Part shown: positions 1 to 10,862 of the stretch, one piece after another
Position numbering within the stretch: position 1 is the stretch's first letter
Layout: every line of letters begins with the position of its first letter
DNA from: Rachycentron canadum
Taxonomy: Eukaryota; Chordata; Actinopteri; Carangiformes; Rachycentridae
Direction: 5' to 3'
DNA length: 64,000 bases
Assembly: GCA_038496675.1 (NCBI GenBank)
Contig: CM076654.1
Span: forward strand, 11,182,121 to 11,246,120
Notes under the pieces: model-generated
What the model saw: only the letters and a program-made list of their open reading frames with translations
Databases searched by the model: none
Told to the model about the DNA's origin: nothing
Position numbers and translations under genes: made by a program

Positions 1-77
1 ATAATATAATATAATATAATATAATATAATATAATATAATATAATATAATATAATATAATATAATATAATATAATAT
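1..77. repeat. (AATAT)n pentanucleotide microsatellite
   Basis: An uninterrupted ATAAT unit repeats from the first base to about 77, roughly 15 copies. It is cut by the window edge, so its full length is unknown. Confidence 0.97.
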
Positions 78-1139
78 ATGTCATCATTTAATATTGCAGA
101 AACAAAAATGAACCTACAGATGTTCAAGTATAACAAATTTAAAGTGAAGTCACTCAAAGATGGCATTTTTAACCCTGTGCTTAAGATTATCATGGTTTTG
201 TTTCTCATCCCAATAAATTTCCCATCCTCATCAAAAAACATTTTGCAGAGTAGAAGGACAGACACACACATATATACACAAACACAGACACAAATGTGCA
301 TACATGTACACACAAACATAGAAACAAATACAGAGGTCTAACTCTATACTTCTGGGCAGATTTAAGCTTGGTTCTGAAATCGCCATATTTATCCTGGCAC
401 TGCTACTGGCATTTATATTCAAAGGTGCCAAGCTACGTAAACATTTCACACTGTCTGACTCAATGTCTCTATGGTAAGAAAGATATGTAAATAAACAGAA
501 TCTAAAAGATGTTGTCAACAGAACAATAAGAAATTAAACAATGCACTGGCCCCTGTGCACAACACTTGGTTGATTAATCCTACGCATGTCATGCCTGTTT
601 TATAGAAAAATGTAGTTTTGACATTCCAGTTTTCACCATGTGTCATCAGCCCATGTGTCTGTAAACTTTGTTTGTGCTTCATTTCAGATCTGCCTATTTT
701 AGTGACTGTATTAATGGCCTCTTTGTCAACTGTAAGCTATTCTCTCTGTCTGCTTGCTTGCCTTGGTGACTGACTGGATGGTTGGTCTGCCTTTATTTGC
801 CATCATCAATCCTTTCTCCACGGTAGCTTATAATACAGGTTGTGTGTCTAATCTATTTACCTTACCCCTCTCTGAGAAGCTTAAAAAAGCAAACTCAACT
901 GTCTCACTCCAACTAAAAACAATGTAACTAAGTAACTTTTGTAGGCCATGATATTTTTGTAATTAAAGAGGGAACTCTGTAGGACATGAAAAAAAAAGGT
1001 AAACACAAAAGTAGCTATTCTAAGACAAAGAAAAACTTTGAGATTAGTGGTGATGTGTTAGATACTCAAAGTCTTTCGAATGTGGACATATCCTAATTTA
1101 AGGTTATACAGTAATAGTCAAAGCATCCTGATTCCCTCC

Positions 1140-1500
1140 ATCGAAGTACGGTTGAGTTACTGCTTCCTGCTGTTCAAAGGACACAGCTTAAGCATGTACT
1201 CCCCACTGCTGAGCGGATCATTGACTGTCAGCTGCTTTCCATTAAGGAGCTTCAGGACACCATAGCGGATAAAAATACGGGTAAAACTTCCACCGACCTT
1301 GCCCACCCAGGCAACCATCTGTTTGAGAAACATTCCTCTGGGAGACAGTACCGGTCCATTAACGCCATGATCACCCATCACCTCAACAGCTTTTTCCCCA
1401 AGCGCTGTCACCTCACTCCACCACTCCCCCGAGTCTCTGATGCAAAGACATACTGTGCATCCCCACAGTCCCAGGCCTCTTCATTCTCATCTAATATGGA
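1140..1500 (+). mobile_element. LINE (non-LTR retrotransposon) fragment: C-terminal end of the reverse-transcriptase ORF
   Basis: One frame with its codons in register with 1214 (CGG) reads ..VLPTAERIIDCQLLSI, then LAHPGNHLFE, SSGRQYRSINA and LNSFFPKRC. This layout (HPGxHLFE, then GxRYRSI, then a NSFFPxA-like end) is the usual C-terminus of fish Rex1/L2/CR1-type LINE polyproteins, just before the 3' UTR. The frame is open from about 1139 to beyond 1430. It is only the tail of an element, with no reverse-transcriptase core nearby, as expected for a 5'-truncated copy. The exact family and the 3' end are not resolved. Confidence 0.75.
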
Positions 1501-4500
1501 TGACTGTATTAATGCTGCGAAGCTATTCTTGTTCAAAATAAGTGGCTTTTGCAACATTATCAAAAAATGTTTTTAGTGTTGCTATGACCTGAGTATCCAT
1601 ACTGTGTATCACAACGTTGTTTGAAAAGTTTAGATTTTGCAGTGTTCTTCTTTGTTACCGCTGCCTTTTATAATAAAGCACACAGCAAAGATTTAAATGG
1701 ATGCTAGTTCCAGCCAGTGTCTCCATTGAGGATGGGAACACTGACTGGTTTCCAAGAGCACCTTTTACCACCTTGCGATATGCTATTACTGCTTTTCGAA
1801 TGTTATAAAAGTGGAACTGAAGAGTCATTTTCTAAAGAAAATTCAATCAAATGGAATGGATTTCATAATTCCACGAAGTTGAGGTATTATAAGGGTCTCT
1901 GTCCCTTTCCCCTATTCGTCAGGCTTCCCTTCTTCCCCCTCTATCCGTTCTATCCCCCCCAAGTCCCTGGCTCTAAGTGAAAGCTAGAGGTAATGTAGTG
2001 TAGCAGCCAACAGCATGCAGGGATTTCACCTGCATGTGCCGACCAGCACTCTGTCTGTGTTCAGAAACCTCCACTCTTTCCTCCCCTGCTTTCCGCTCAT
2101 CCTTCTCTCTTGCCTTGGCTTTCCATTTGAAGGCTCCTCCACTCTCCTAAGTTTTCTTTCTGTTCTCTTAGGCTGAATATCATTTTAAGAGTGTGTGAAG
2201 TCCAAGCTGTTATACTCTGTATCATGCATTGTGTACATCAATTCAACACAAGAAACTAGTTTTTGGATCCCACCAACAGTCAGTGCCTTTAACTCTGAAA
2301 AAAACATGGACACATCTTTCCCACACCTCAAGTAGTTTTAGCTAATGCAAATGGTTTGTTTTCATCTTTTATCACTCATGAACAGTCAAATATTCTTGAC
2401 AATCCATGATATGTTTATGGACTGTATAAAAAAAAAATTCCAAAGAAGAATAAATACAATGGCTGGTCAAGACAATGCACAGGTCTTTGTCCCATTAAAT
2501 ATCCCATGAGGAAAAAAATGGGCTGCTGGAGACTGCATTGTGTTAAAATGATAAAAAGGAGGATAAAACATTTGATACTTGCACTGTAAGGAACTGAAAT
2601 GGACCAACACTCATGGAGAAAGAGGGAAACATAAAACATCTACAAATGAGGTTCAACAATGTTTTCTGTCAGAGCTGCTCTGTTCCTCCATTTGTTGCAA
2701 TTTCACTTCCTTCATATTTCCTTCCCATCCTTGTTTCAACCTTCTTCTCCCTGCCTGAAACATTTAAAGCCTGGGTTTGTAACTTTAGATTGAATGAATT
2801 GTTGAACTATCCATCCATCCATCCATCCATCCATCCATCCATACATCCATCCATCCATCCATCCATCCATCCATCCATCCATCCATCCCTTCAAGACCTT
2901 GACTGAGCTATCAGAGCTATCAAGTTTTGCCAAATCTTGCTCTCCAACAGAGAGTGAGGCTTGAACGCCCATTGTTCATATCATAATGCAAGTTTTTTGC
3001 TGGCATGGAAACCATGCTGATATTAATTAGTTTCGCTCAGTTGGTAAGGGAAGCTGAAGGAGCAGTGGGGTAGGGTAAGCGTGACATTGCATCACTTTTC
3101 TATCCTTTTAAAGCCAGTGTGATGGGTCATGGCCAAAGTGGGTAGAAGAGTAAAAATGCTATTTTGATATATTGCCGTACTTTGCAGTGTTTTATGCCAA
3201 TATTGTTTTTTCCATTGTGTAAGGTAATGTTTAAGTGAAATATAAGCATGTGATTCATTTTAGCTAGAACAAAAACTAGAATTGAATTACTCGTGCAGTT
3301 GCTGTAAGTACCAAAACATGTTACCTTCAAAAACCTCAATTGTAATGAAGTAGTGACTGAGAACTTTTGAGGAAATACAAAGTATTACATACATATATAC
3401 AGTTTTTTCCCCCCCAGAAGTAGTGGTTGCCATCTTACAAACTATATGCTTGTGTCCTGTTTTTAGTGACAGGTATATTTAACATATGCCCATACAGAGT
3501 TTTCACCCACTGATTTGACATGGATGTAATTATAACTTTTTTGGCAGAAAAAAAATCTTTTGAAGGAGAAAGACATTTGTTTTTGTGCAACTGGCTCCTA
3601 TGCTATCTCCACCCCGATCTGTTCTGCTGTTAGACCAACATCTTTATCTCTTTGCTTTGTCTTTCCCCTCAGCATTTACTTCTGGCTATCCTTATCCCTG
3701 CCCCAGGCATTTCACTGTTGTATGGCTCAAAGGCAGTGGTTCTTAAAATATGGATTGAGCCTCAAAATGGACTATAGGGCTGTTTCCAGGGAGCCTAGGC
3801 CTAGAAAATGTATATCTCAGTTATCTCACCTATTGGAATCTGAAACGAAATTTGGGAAATTTACCTCCATTTTGGAAATAAAATGCTTCAAGCTTTAAAG
3901 CATCAGTAGTCCTCCTGGCTGCTTATTGGTCTCTAAATCATTTATTCCTTTAGATCTAAGTGCCTATCTCCGTCCACCACTCTTGCTTTATTTTCCTCTG
4001 ACTTTTTTTACTCTTTTTTTCTCAAAGCCCCAGGCTTCACATTCCCAGAGTCCCCACAGAGAGCTTAACTAACACTTGTAAAAAACCAACACTCTATAAA
4101 AGGCTTGGCACCTTTTAGGCGTGCATCACCTTCTCTATCTCCCCAAATCTTCTCTGACTTTTAATCCCCCTCACACCCCACACATCCTCTTTTCTTCCTT
4201 TTGCATACCATATGTGTCTAAACTTCTTACCACTTCCCTCATCTCCTCACTCTTTCTTATTTTCTTCCAATTTTCATGGTGTATTTTGATCTTGACATTC
4301 CTATGCCTTGAGCTGCTTTGACACCACACATACTATTTGATGATTATCAGTACTCGGTTGGAGTAAAAGATTTTAGATGCAAGAACATTTTTCTCAAAAA
4401 CAAGAGCTTGGTGATTCTAACCCCCAGTGACCACTGGATGTAGTACTGTTGTGTTCTGACTCTTTTGCCAGAGGCAATCTGCTGCCATTGTTGTTGCTGT

Positions 4501-7187
4501 ACCAACGTCCACATCTATAAAACATAAAATTCCCCTGTGAATGGAAATAAATGTCTATATTTATTGAAAGTTTACATACATTGGCTGTTTTTTTTTTTTT
4601 TGTTTATGCTGCTTCTCCTCCTGAATCTGTGAAGCAGAAAAAGGAACACTATGTTTTTCTTTTTTTCTCTGCCAATATCACATATTCAGGAAATACAGAT
4701 ACAATATAATAGCATATTATTACAGTAATTAGAACTATATAGCACAGGAACAAAGTATCTGGGTGGCAGGGTAAGACAGTAATCCATTTTCCACACAGTA
4801 CTGTGCAACACTATGAAGTTGTGGCCCCTGAGTGCATGACTTGGGTAAATGGGAATTATGGAGAAAATAGTGTAAGTACTGGATAGACACAGCTTCCTTT
4901 GTTCATAGCTTTCCAGCTGACCTCTCTTTATGCCAATGGCCACCAGAAATGATTCAAATTTTTAGGTTCTGTCTGTCTTCTTGCTTCTGTCTTCAAAGCA
5001 GTCTGCCAAACGTTCATGTTCTTAATGCTACTTTGCTTCATTCTGGCCACTTTGCCCTCGCTCTGACCCTCTCTCTCTCTAACTCCACTTTTCACTTAAA
5101 ACATTTAACCTCCAGTGTCCTCCAAGGATGTAAAGTACTTTTTTGTGGTCACACCCTTCTGTAAAAGGTTTTACACCCCCTTTTTTTTTTTCTTTCTTTT
5201 TTTAAAATTGTTTTTGTGTGTATCTGCTTTCCTGACTGGCTTTTACTCTGCCCTACCTGATCTACTATGCCTTCAGATCTCGGGCCCTATCCTCTCTCTG
5301 CTTTACTATTTCTGTTTTCCTTTATATATTCTCATCTCTTTTATCTCATTTTCTCTCTTGCTCTGTGAACAATTTTACTCTGGAGGAGACAAAGTAAGAC
5401 ATGACCTCTGTGTATAAAGCTTGTAAATCTTTGGTGTTTGGCTCATGAGTGTACCTGTTTGCCTCCATTCCTCTGAATCCGCCTGTATCATCAACTTTCC
5501 CACGTCTCGCTTGGCATAGCTTTTATGTATTTTTCACCTCCTCTTTCACCTCCCACCACTCTTCCCCCCTGTGGCGTCTCTGGGCTTCACTATTGTTAAA
5601 AAAGATATCCATCTAACCATTCATCTCTCATCATTCCTTGTTCTCTTTATCCTGTCTCTATAAACAACTTCATGCTTGTCAGTTTCGTCAAGCATTCCTC
5701 ACTCCTTCCCCTCCTTCCTCACACAGTTTTGCTCCTTGCAATTCAGATGATTCAAATTTGGCAGCTCAACAATTCCAGGTAAGGTCCAGACAAGCATCCA
5801 TGTAAGGGCTTATGGACTTTCAGAGGTTTGCCTCATTAGTCTTCCTTTCTTTCTTCCCTTCACTCTGCTACCACAAGCTCTCTGTGCCTTTTCGTGTCAT
5901 GAGTGCTCTGAGTCATATCCTCCCACATTATTGGTTGGGTGACATAATAGGTCTGTAGCTGGCAACTTCAAAGTAAATATAGTTTCAGAAAAATGATCAA
6001 ATTGGCAAACAACATTTTATGAATTTAATAAAATTTTTCATGTTTTCAGTCAAACAAGAGTTGATGTATAGAAAACTGATGAAAATCCACCATTGAAAGC
6101 ATACACAGCTATTCAGTTTATACCTAAATATTTTGCAATATGTGAAATATGCTGACAATATTCAATGCTTAAACCACAAGACAACAACCAACAGCTGTTT
6201 CGTTTCAAATAAGTGAATGATTTTTGTGTAGCGGGGAAAAAGTTATTGATAAATGACTTAAATCTATCCTATTATATTCAGTATTTCTTCATTCACTAGA
6301 AGTCAATGTATTTCAAAAAAAAAAAAAATCGTCAAGCATCCTCTCCCAAGCACCTGCTGTACCTTCCTACTCTTAGCATAGCATATATGAAACCTGCTGA
6401 GACTTGACACTGAGATTTTTCACATAAATACTATGAGTCTTCTTTTATTATTTATTATTATTATTGTCTTCACACTTTACAGGTCTACATGTAATCCATT
6501 TAAGATAAAGATCAGACTGTCTCTTCATTAACAACATAATATTACTTAATGATTTTTGCTTTTTGACCAATGTCTGACAATATCTAGTCCCTTTTCCTTA
6601 TTCTGCTCTTTCATTTTCTCTTACTTTTCTCTGCTCATTAAATACCTCACCCTGATCTGCCCTGTCAAGTATTTTTCTTTGTTCACTACTACAAAGGGGC
6701 AGATGCAACATGGTGATGTGGCAGTCTTCACTTTAACACCAACAGACACAATGTGGGACAGACTTTTCTTTATATCAACCCAAAGGTGGTGGTTGACATT
6801 TTCCACTGTGTGAGAAAGTTTTCCTCTCATCTGTCCCATCACTCACTAATGAGCAAAGTGAATAGAGAGCGTAAAGATAAGAGGGAGGTAGTCAAGTTGT
6901 TTTAAAGCGTTTTTAACATTCTTCATTACACTGCATGCAATGCGAGAGAGCCATGTGGACATGGGTTACAACCTGGACTCATCTCAAAATACTTTTAGCA
7001 CATGGCACAGACCCAAGACACTGCAGTACAGCATTATGATAAAATCTGGGCCTGCTATAAATGGTGTCCTTGTGAGGTGGGCACCAATTTACCATATTCA
7101 TTCCATATTTAATTCAAAAACTGTAGAGCCAACCTCTCATATACTTACCATTTTGTATGTAGAACTCAGCACTGTAGCACTAGAGTA
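1501..7187. other. Intronic stretch without recognised genes
   Basis: Apart from the CCAT microsatellite and short homopolymer runs (for example T near 4590 and 5181, A near 6316), this is ordinary AT-rich intron with C/T-rich patches at 3950-4320 and 5460-5720. I recognise no coding exon, RNA gene or mobile element here. Confidence 0.6.
2809..2888. repeat. (CCAT)n tetranucleotide microsatellite
   Basis: About 20 tandem CCAT units with one interruption (ATAC) near 2841. It produces spurious open frames on both strands that encode IHPS and GWMD repeats; these are not genes. Confidence 0.97.
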
Positions 7188-7440
7188 TGGGACTCAGACT
7201 TGGACTGCGTGGGTGCACATGCTTGTGAGTGCATTTGTTTGGCTACTGTGTCACACGCAGTAAAGAAACTCCCTTTGAAATGGTGACAGCTTGGAACTTA
7301 AATTGGACTCAACCTTGATGACTTGGACTTGTGCTCTGACTCAGGTAATGGGCACTCTCAGACTCTACTTAGAGTCTTTCCTGACTTGACCTTGGACACA
7401 GGCTCAAATAAAGAGGACTCAAGACTCAACCTGGAATGGA
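7188..7440. repeat. Degenerate GACTTG/GACTCA minisatellite-like region
   Basis: Short motifs of the type GACTCAGACTTGGACT, TTGGACTCAACCTTG, GACTTGGACTTG, CTCAGACTC, CTGACTTGACCTTGGAC and GGACTCAAGACTCAACC recur at irregular spacing, all in the same orientation. Fish genomes carry long arrays of GACTTGGGACTTG-like units, and this looks like a decayed, interspersed version. The boundaries are approximate. Confidence 0.5.
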
Positions 7441-7854
7441 GATTAAGTGATGTGACTACTAAACTGGCCTTTTATCATTATCATTTACTTTTACTTTTAT
7501 TGAGCAAAGAACATCTGTCCAAAATATGAGCACTTTTCCTGTTTTCTTCTAATAAAATAGCAGCAACCTGCAACAAGCATCACACTTTAAAACAGCTCTT
7601 TCATCATTCAGCTATAACCTTTTAATAGTGTGCCTCAGGCACCTCTCGTCATTGGCTAAAAGCAAAACAAAACAAATCATCTTAATGTCAACAGTGTTAT
7701 TACCACTAAGTGGTACTTCCCACATTTGCTCAATAAGGCCAGTATAGCTCTGAAAGGATTATGGGCAAGGTCACTCAGGAGGTAACTTGTCACTCATGTT
7801 TTCATTATATATCGGGTTTTACAGTGTAAATTTAACACAACGGAGGTAAGCCTA

Positions 7855-7965
7855 AAAAGAAGTCAAAGCAAAAACAGAGATGAGGTCAGAAAAAGAAAGG
7901 AAGATTGAGGGGGAGAGAGAGATAAACTGTGAGAGGAAAGAGAGAGGGAGATAATAGAGAGAAAA
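7855..7965. repeat. G/A-rich (homopurine) tract
   Basis: The plus strand is about 85-90 percent purine over this interval, with GAGAGA and GGAAAG runs. On the transcribed (minus) sense it is a C/T-rich tract. No splice acceptor with a following exon was recognised downstream of it. Confidence 0.7.
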
Positions 7966-8094
7966 CATGTGTTCTCAGTGTCCGGAACGCACCAGTAGAG
8001 CTGAAAATAGGGATTGGGACAGTTGCACCGTAGCTTCATTTAAGAGGACACACTCGGCTGTCTGTTCTCTAAAGAACTCCCCTTGTACAGAGGC

Positions 8095-8270
8095 GAGGCC
8101 TTTTGGGAACATTACTATCATCTTAAAAGGCCATCTCTGTCTCTCTGCCTTGCTTTCTTGCTCTCTCTCTTCCTCGCTCTCTCTTGCGCTCTTGCTTCTC
8201 CCTTCTCTCCTTGAACATGGGGTGAGGCCATTAGGGAAAAACGACGATATCTTTAAAGGGCCCTCTTTGG
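8095..8270 (+). repeat. Imperfect direct duplication of about 45 bp flanking a C/T-rich spacer
   Basis: The copy at 8095-8139 begins GAGGCCTTTTGGGAACA and ends CTTAAAAGGCCATCTCTG. The copy at 8224-8270 begins GAGGCCATTAGGGAAAAA and ends CTTTAAAGGGCCCTCTTTGG. The two copies match through most of their length with small changes, and the segment between them is a CTCTCT/CTTGC-rich tract. No element family was recognised. Confidence 0.6.
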
Positions 8271-10505
8271 CTGAGAGAACAGCACTGCCAAAACTCAGAG
8301 GATCCACGTGCTGAATCAGTGGTCACAGAGCACAGGGGGGATTCAGGGATTTAAGTGGGGTAAGAACATGTGTGTGCATGCAAACGTGTGTCTGTTTGCA
8401 TGGGCTCTATTTTATAGATATTATGCGTGAACTATGACATATTTGTGAACAAATTTTGAATTTAAACCAACTGACTAAAGGTTGTCTAGCTAAGGAAAAA
8501 TCACTGTCCTTTCTGTCAGCAGGGTTAGCATAAGGTTAGTGTGAAAGCCTGTTCCCAACAGGTTGATTTCACGGTGTGCAAGGGAGGCTTTCACAGTAGC
8601 GCAGAACTTTGGTAAAATAGAAATAATTTACCTAGAAGCACATTAGTCACTGCAGATTTCTGAATACTGAAAAATACTTTGACCATAAAAATTCTGCAAA
8701 CATTTGTTTTCACAACCTACAGTAAAGTACATGAAAGTTATATGACCAAACCATGTGTTCACAATGTCATTAAGGAGAGGTCTTGTTGGAGTCAGCAGGG
8801 TGTCTCAACCTGACACAAAGAATTTATAAAAGTGATTTTATTATACCGATACTATATTGTGGCATTGCGCTGCACACTTCAATCAACATCATCAACTCAG
8901 TCTGACGGTTGTTGTTATATATCATAGTAAAAGTTAACAGATGGTAAACAGTATAATAGAAACACAGAATGTTTGTTTAACTGCACACCTTTAACCTGCC
9001 AATTACTGTACATATTGGATAAAAATCCTCTTTCCAAATGTTGCTCAGCATTGATGTAATTTAATTTACTGCATTGATGTCTGCAGTGTGGGACTAGCAT
9101 TACCAGATGGGCCACATTAGCCACCATTCAATATTCATCTAATATAAAGTGTGTGGTAGAACTTAAAGAGTTAAAATACACTCTCATTTGACATATTCAA
9201 TACACCGATAAAATGCTTTAATGGCGTGGCAGATTGATGTTAAGCCTCCAAAATGCATTTCTAAACAATTCCAATGCAGCACTCACTTTGGAGATCAATG
9301 CATACAGCACATTAATAGTGTTAATTGACTACAACAAAGGAAATGGAGTCACATCATGGCTATAACGGGTAAATCAACACTGAATTACCCAAGGAAGAAA
9401 GCTATTATACTGCTCTCTATGGGCTTAAACTTTGATGTGTTTTATATTTCTGTCCAGTCATCAATGAATGATGTCACAACTGGTGTTTTCCACTAGACAC
9501 CTGTTTTGACATCACTCATTGGGTGTGATCCAAAATTCATCAGTTTCAGCCTATTAGCAGCAGTGCACCCGTGGTGTTTTTCTCTGTACGACTCAAAGTT
9601 AACTTACCATTACATTTAATAGTGCCAGTACAGAGAAGGTGCAGGGGTATCATAAGGGGAAATGTAGCTTTATAGTATAGTGAAAGAAAGTCAATATAGG
9701 TATGTGAAGTGAAAACCATTCAGGCTCTCGACAGTATAATAGCATAAACAGGGTCCCTGAGGCAGTTTGATTATTTCCAAATAGAGGGACAGCTGTGTAA
9801 CAAGATATAGAGACGCAAATGTGTTGGAGATTGGGGTCAGAAAGGATGCCTCTGCCCCATATGTACAATACAGACAAACCAGGTGAGCAAACACACCTAC
9901 ACATTTGAATACATCTGTACATGCACGTGGATGAAAGCTAAAAGACTGAAGAAACAAAGTGACACTTTACAAAAGGGACATAGGGTGTTTCTTGTCTAAT
10001 GTTGGAGTTAATGGACTAGAAAGAGAGATGGTGAGGAGACAGAGAGAGGCACAGAAGGAGGGTAAAATGAGATAGAGTATGTGCACACAGGCAGACTGAT
10101 GTGTCACCAGCATGAAGATGGATAAAAATACATATAAAATATGTATAAAAATAAGCTAGAGTCACATGTGTGGGCCTGCGTCTGTGTTGATGTATATGCA
10201 TACACGTGTCTCACATGCCTGGGTGTTCGTGTTATTTTTGCCAGAAACAAGGAGGTAGGGAAAAGGGAACAAGGTATTTGACTTACGTAACTATACATCC
10301 ATTTGCTCTCTAATGTCCTATCTTGCTGAGAAACCACTGGTACTGTTATATCAAATAAATTCAAAATTCACAGAACATCAGTTTCATAGATTACACTTTA
10401 GATGTTCAGGTGAATCATCTTCCATAACTACTGCAGTCTTTAGTGAGAAAGAGGGATTGATTGTTTCGTTTGAATTGGTATCAGTGAGAGCTTTCATGAA
10501 TGTTT
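8271..10505. other. Intronic stretch without recognised genes
   Basis: Unique-looking AT-rich intron leading to the donor. The part around 9180-9560 is non-repetitive and rich in AATGCA/ATTAAT words, but nothing specific was identified. Confidence 0.5.
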
Positions 10506-10511
10506 TCTTAC
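10506..10511 (-). promoter_or_regulatory. 5' splice site (donor) of the grid2 exon
   Basis: The minus strand reads GATTTTG|GTAAGAAAAC, so the intron begins GTAAGA, close to the vertebrate consensus. Homology to delta receptors stops at this point. The open frame continues for about 43 codons into the intron without similarity and then meets a stop at 10384-10386, so failure to splice here would truncate the protein. Confidence 0.9.
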
Positions 10512-10799
10512 CAAAATCAGAATCATAGAAGAGGATGAACTTCTGCCAGCTGTACTCAGACACCACTTGCATGATGACCTCATTGAGATAGACAGGTGGG
10601 CGGACCATTAGGGTGTAGTCATCTGTTCCAGGGATGCGACTGGTGGGAGGGCAGGCAGAGCGGGGTGTTCCTGCTGGGGAACGCTGTATAAAGAGGTGGG
10701 GGATGTGCATGGCATCAGCCAGAGTCTGAAGACTGCCTGCCGACATGCAGCCGATTGAACTGACCAGGGCCAGGATACCACGGTTCATCAGCTCACAGG
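10512..10799 (-). CDS. grid2: grid2 exon: part of the amino-terminal domain of glutamate receptor delta-2 (internal exon, probably exon 3)
   Basis: This internal exon of a delta-type ionotropic glutamate receptor is 288 nt long and has phase 1 introns on both sides. It gives 95 complete codons, from CELMNRGILALVSSIGC to QKFILFYDSDF plus a final G. The first two bases (CC) complete an Ala codon, matching the family string ..EACELMN. Motifs shared with GRID2 include ILALVSSIGC, DAMHIPHLFIQRS, AGTPRS, DDYTL, VRPPVYL and EYSWQKF; GRID1 as I remember it differs at several of these places (for example VTSTGC and RPPVRLND). Three Cys lie at spacings of 16 and 32 residues, as in vertebrate GluD2, where they take part in ATD disulfides. 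The ATD is extracellular; in vertebrates it binds cerebellin and through it presynaptic neurexin at parallel fibre-Purkinje cell synapses. The residues correspond to roughly 83-177 of the mammalian protein (from memory). The loop after the third Cys (PPTSRIPGT) is divergent and seems one residue longer than mammalian GRID2. The rest of the gene is outside the window. A teleost grid2 duplicate is possible. Confidence 0.95.
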
Positions 10800-10862
10800 C
10801 TGGATGGAAGGAAAACAGGGAGGCAGCAGAGACAGAGGGAAAGGGGAGAAGGAAAACAGAAG
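10800..10862 (-). promoter_or_regulatory. 3' splice site: polypyrimidine tract and AG acceptor of the grid2 exon
   Basis: Read on the minus strand, about 60 nt of almost pure C/T (on the plus strand an unbroken-looking GGAAGG/AAAACAGGGAGG/AGAGGGAAAGGGGAG run) ends in CCATCCAG directly before the exon. The AG is the complement of CT at 10800-10801. It puts the exon in the correct phase to restore the Ala of ACELMN, which fixes the exon's 5' boundary. Confidence 0.9.

Larger units (their letters stand above)
1..10511 (-). other. grid2: grid2 intron downstream of the exon (partial)
   Basis: This begins at the donor at 10511 and runs out of the window at position 1. I did not find the next exon (the region carrying RDTLRRAIL in delta receptors). 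It holds a LINE fragment, two microsatellites, a degenerate GACTTG-type array and a short direct duplication, each listed separately. Confidence 0.75.

Noticed and set aside
2613..2972. Frames encoding IHPS/GWMD repeats
   Set aside because: They are translations of the CCAT microsatellite.
3027..3060. tRNA-like A-box (TTCGCTCAGTTGGTAAG) suggesting a tRNA gene or SINE head
   Set aside because: No matching B-box (GGTTCGAATCC-type) 30-60 bases downstream and no acceptor-stem pairing was found.
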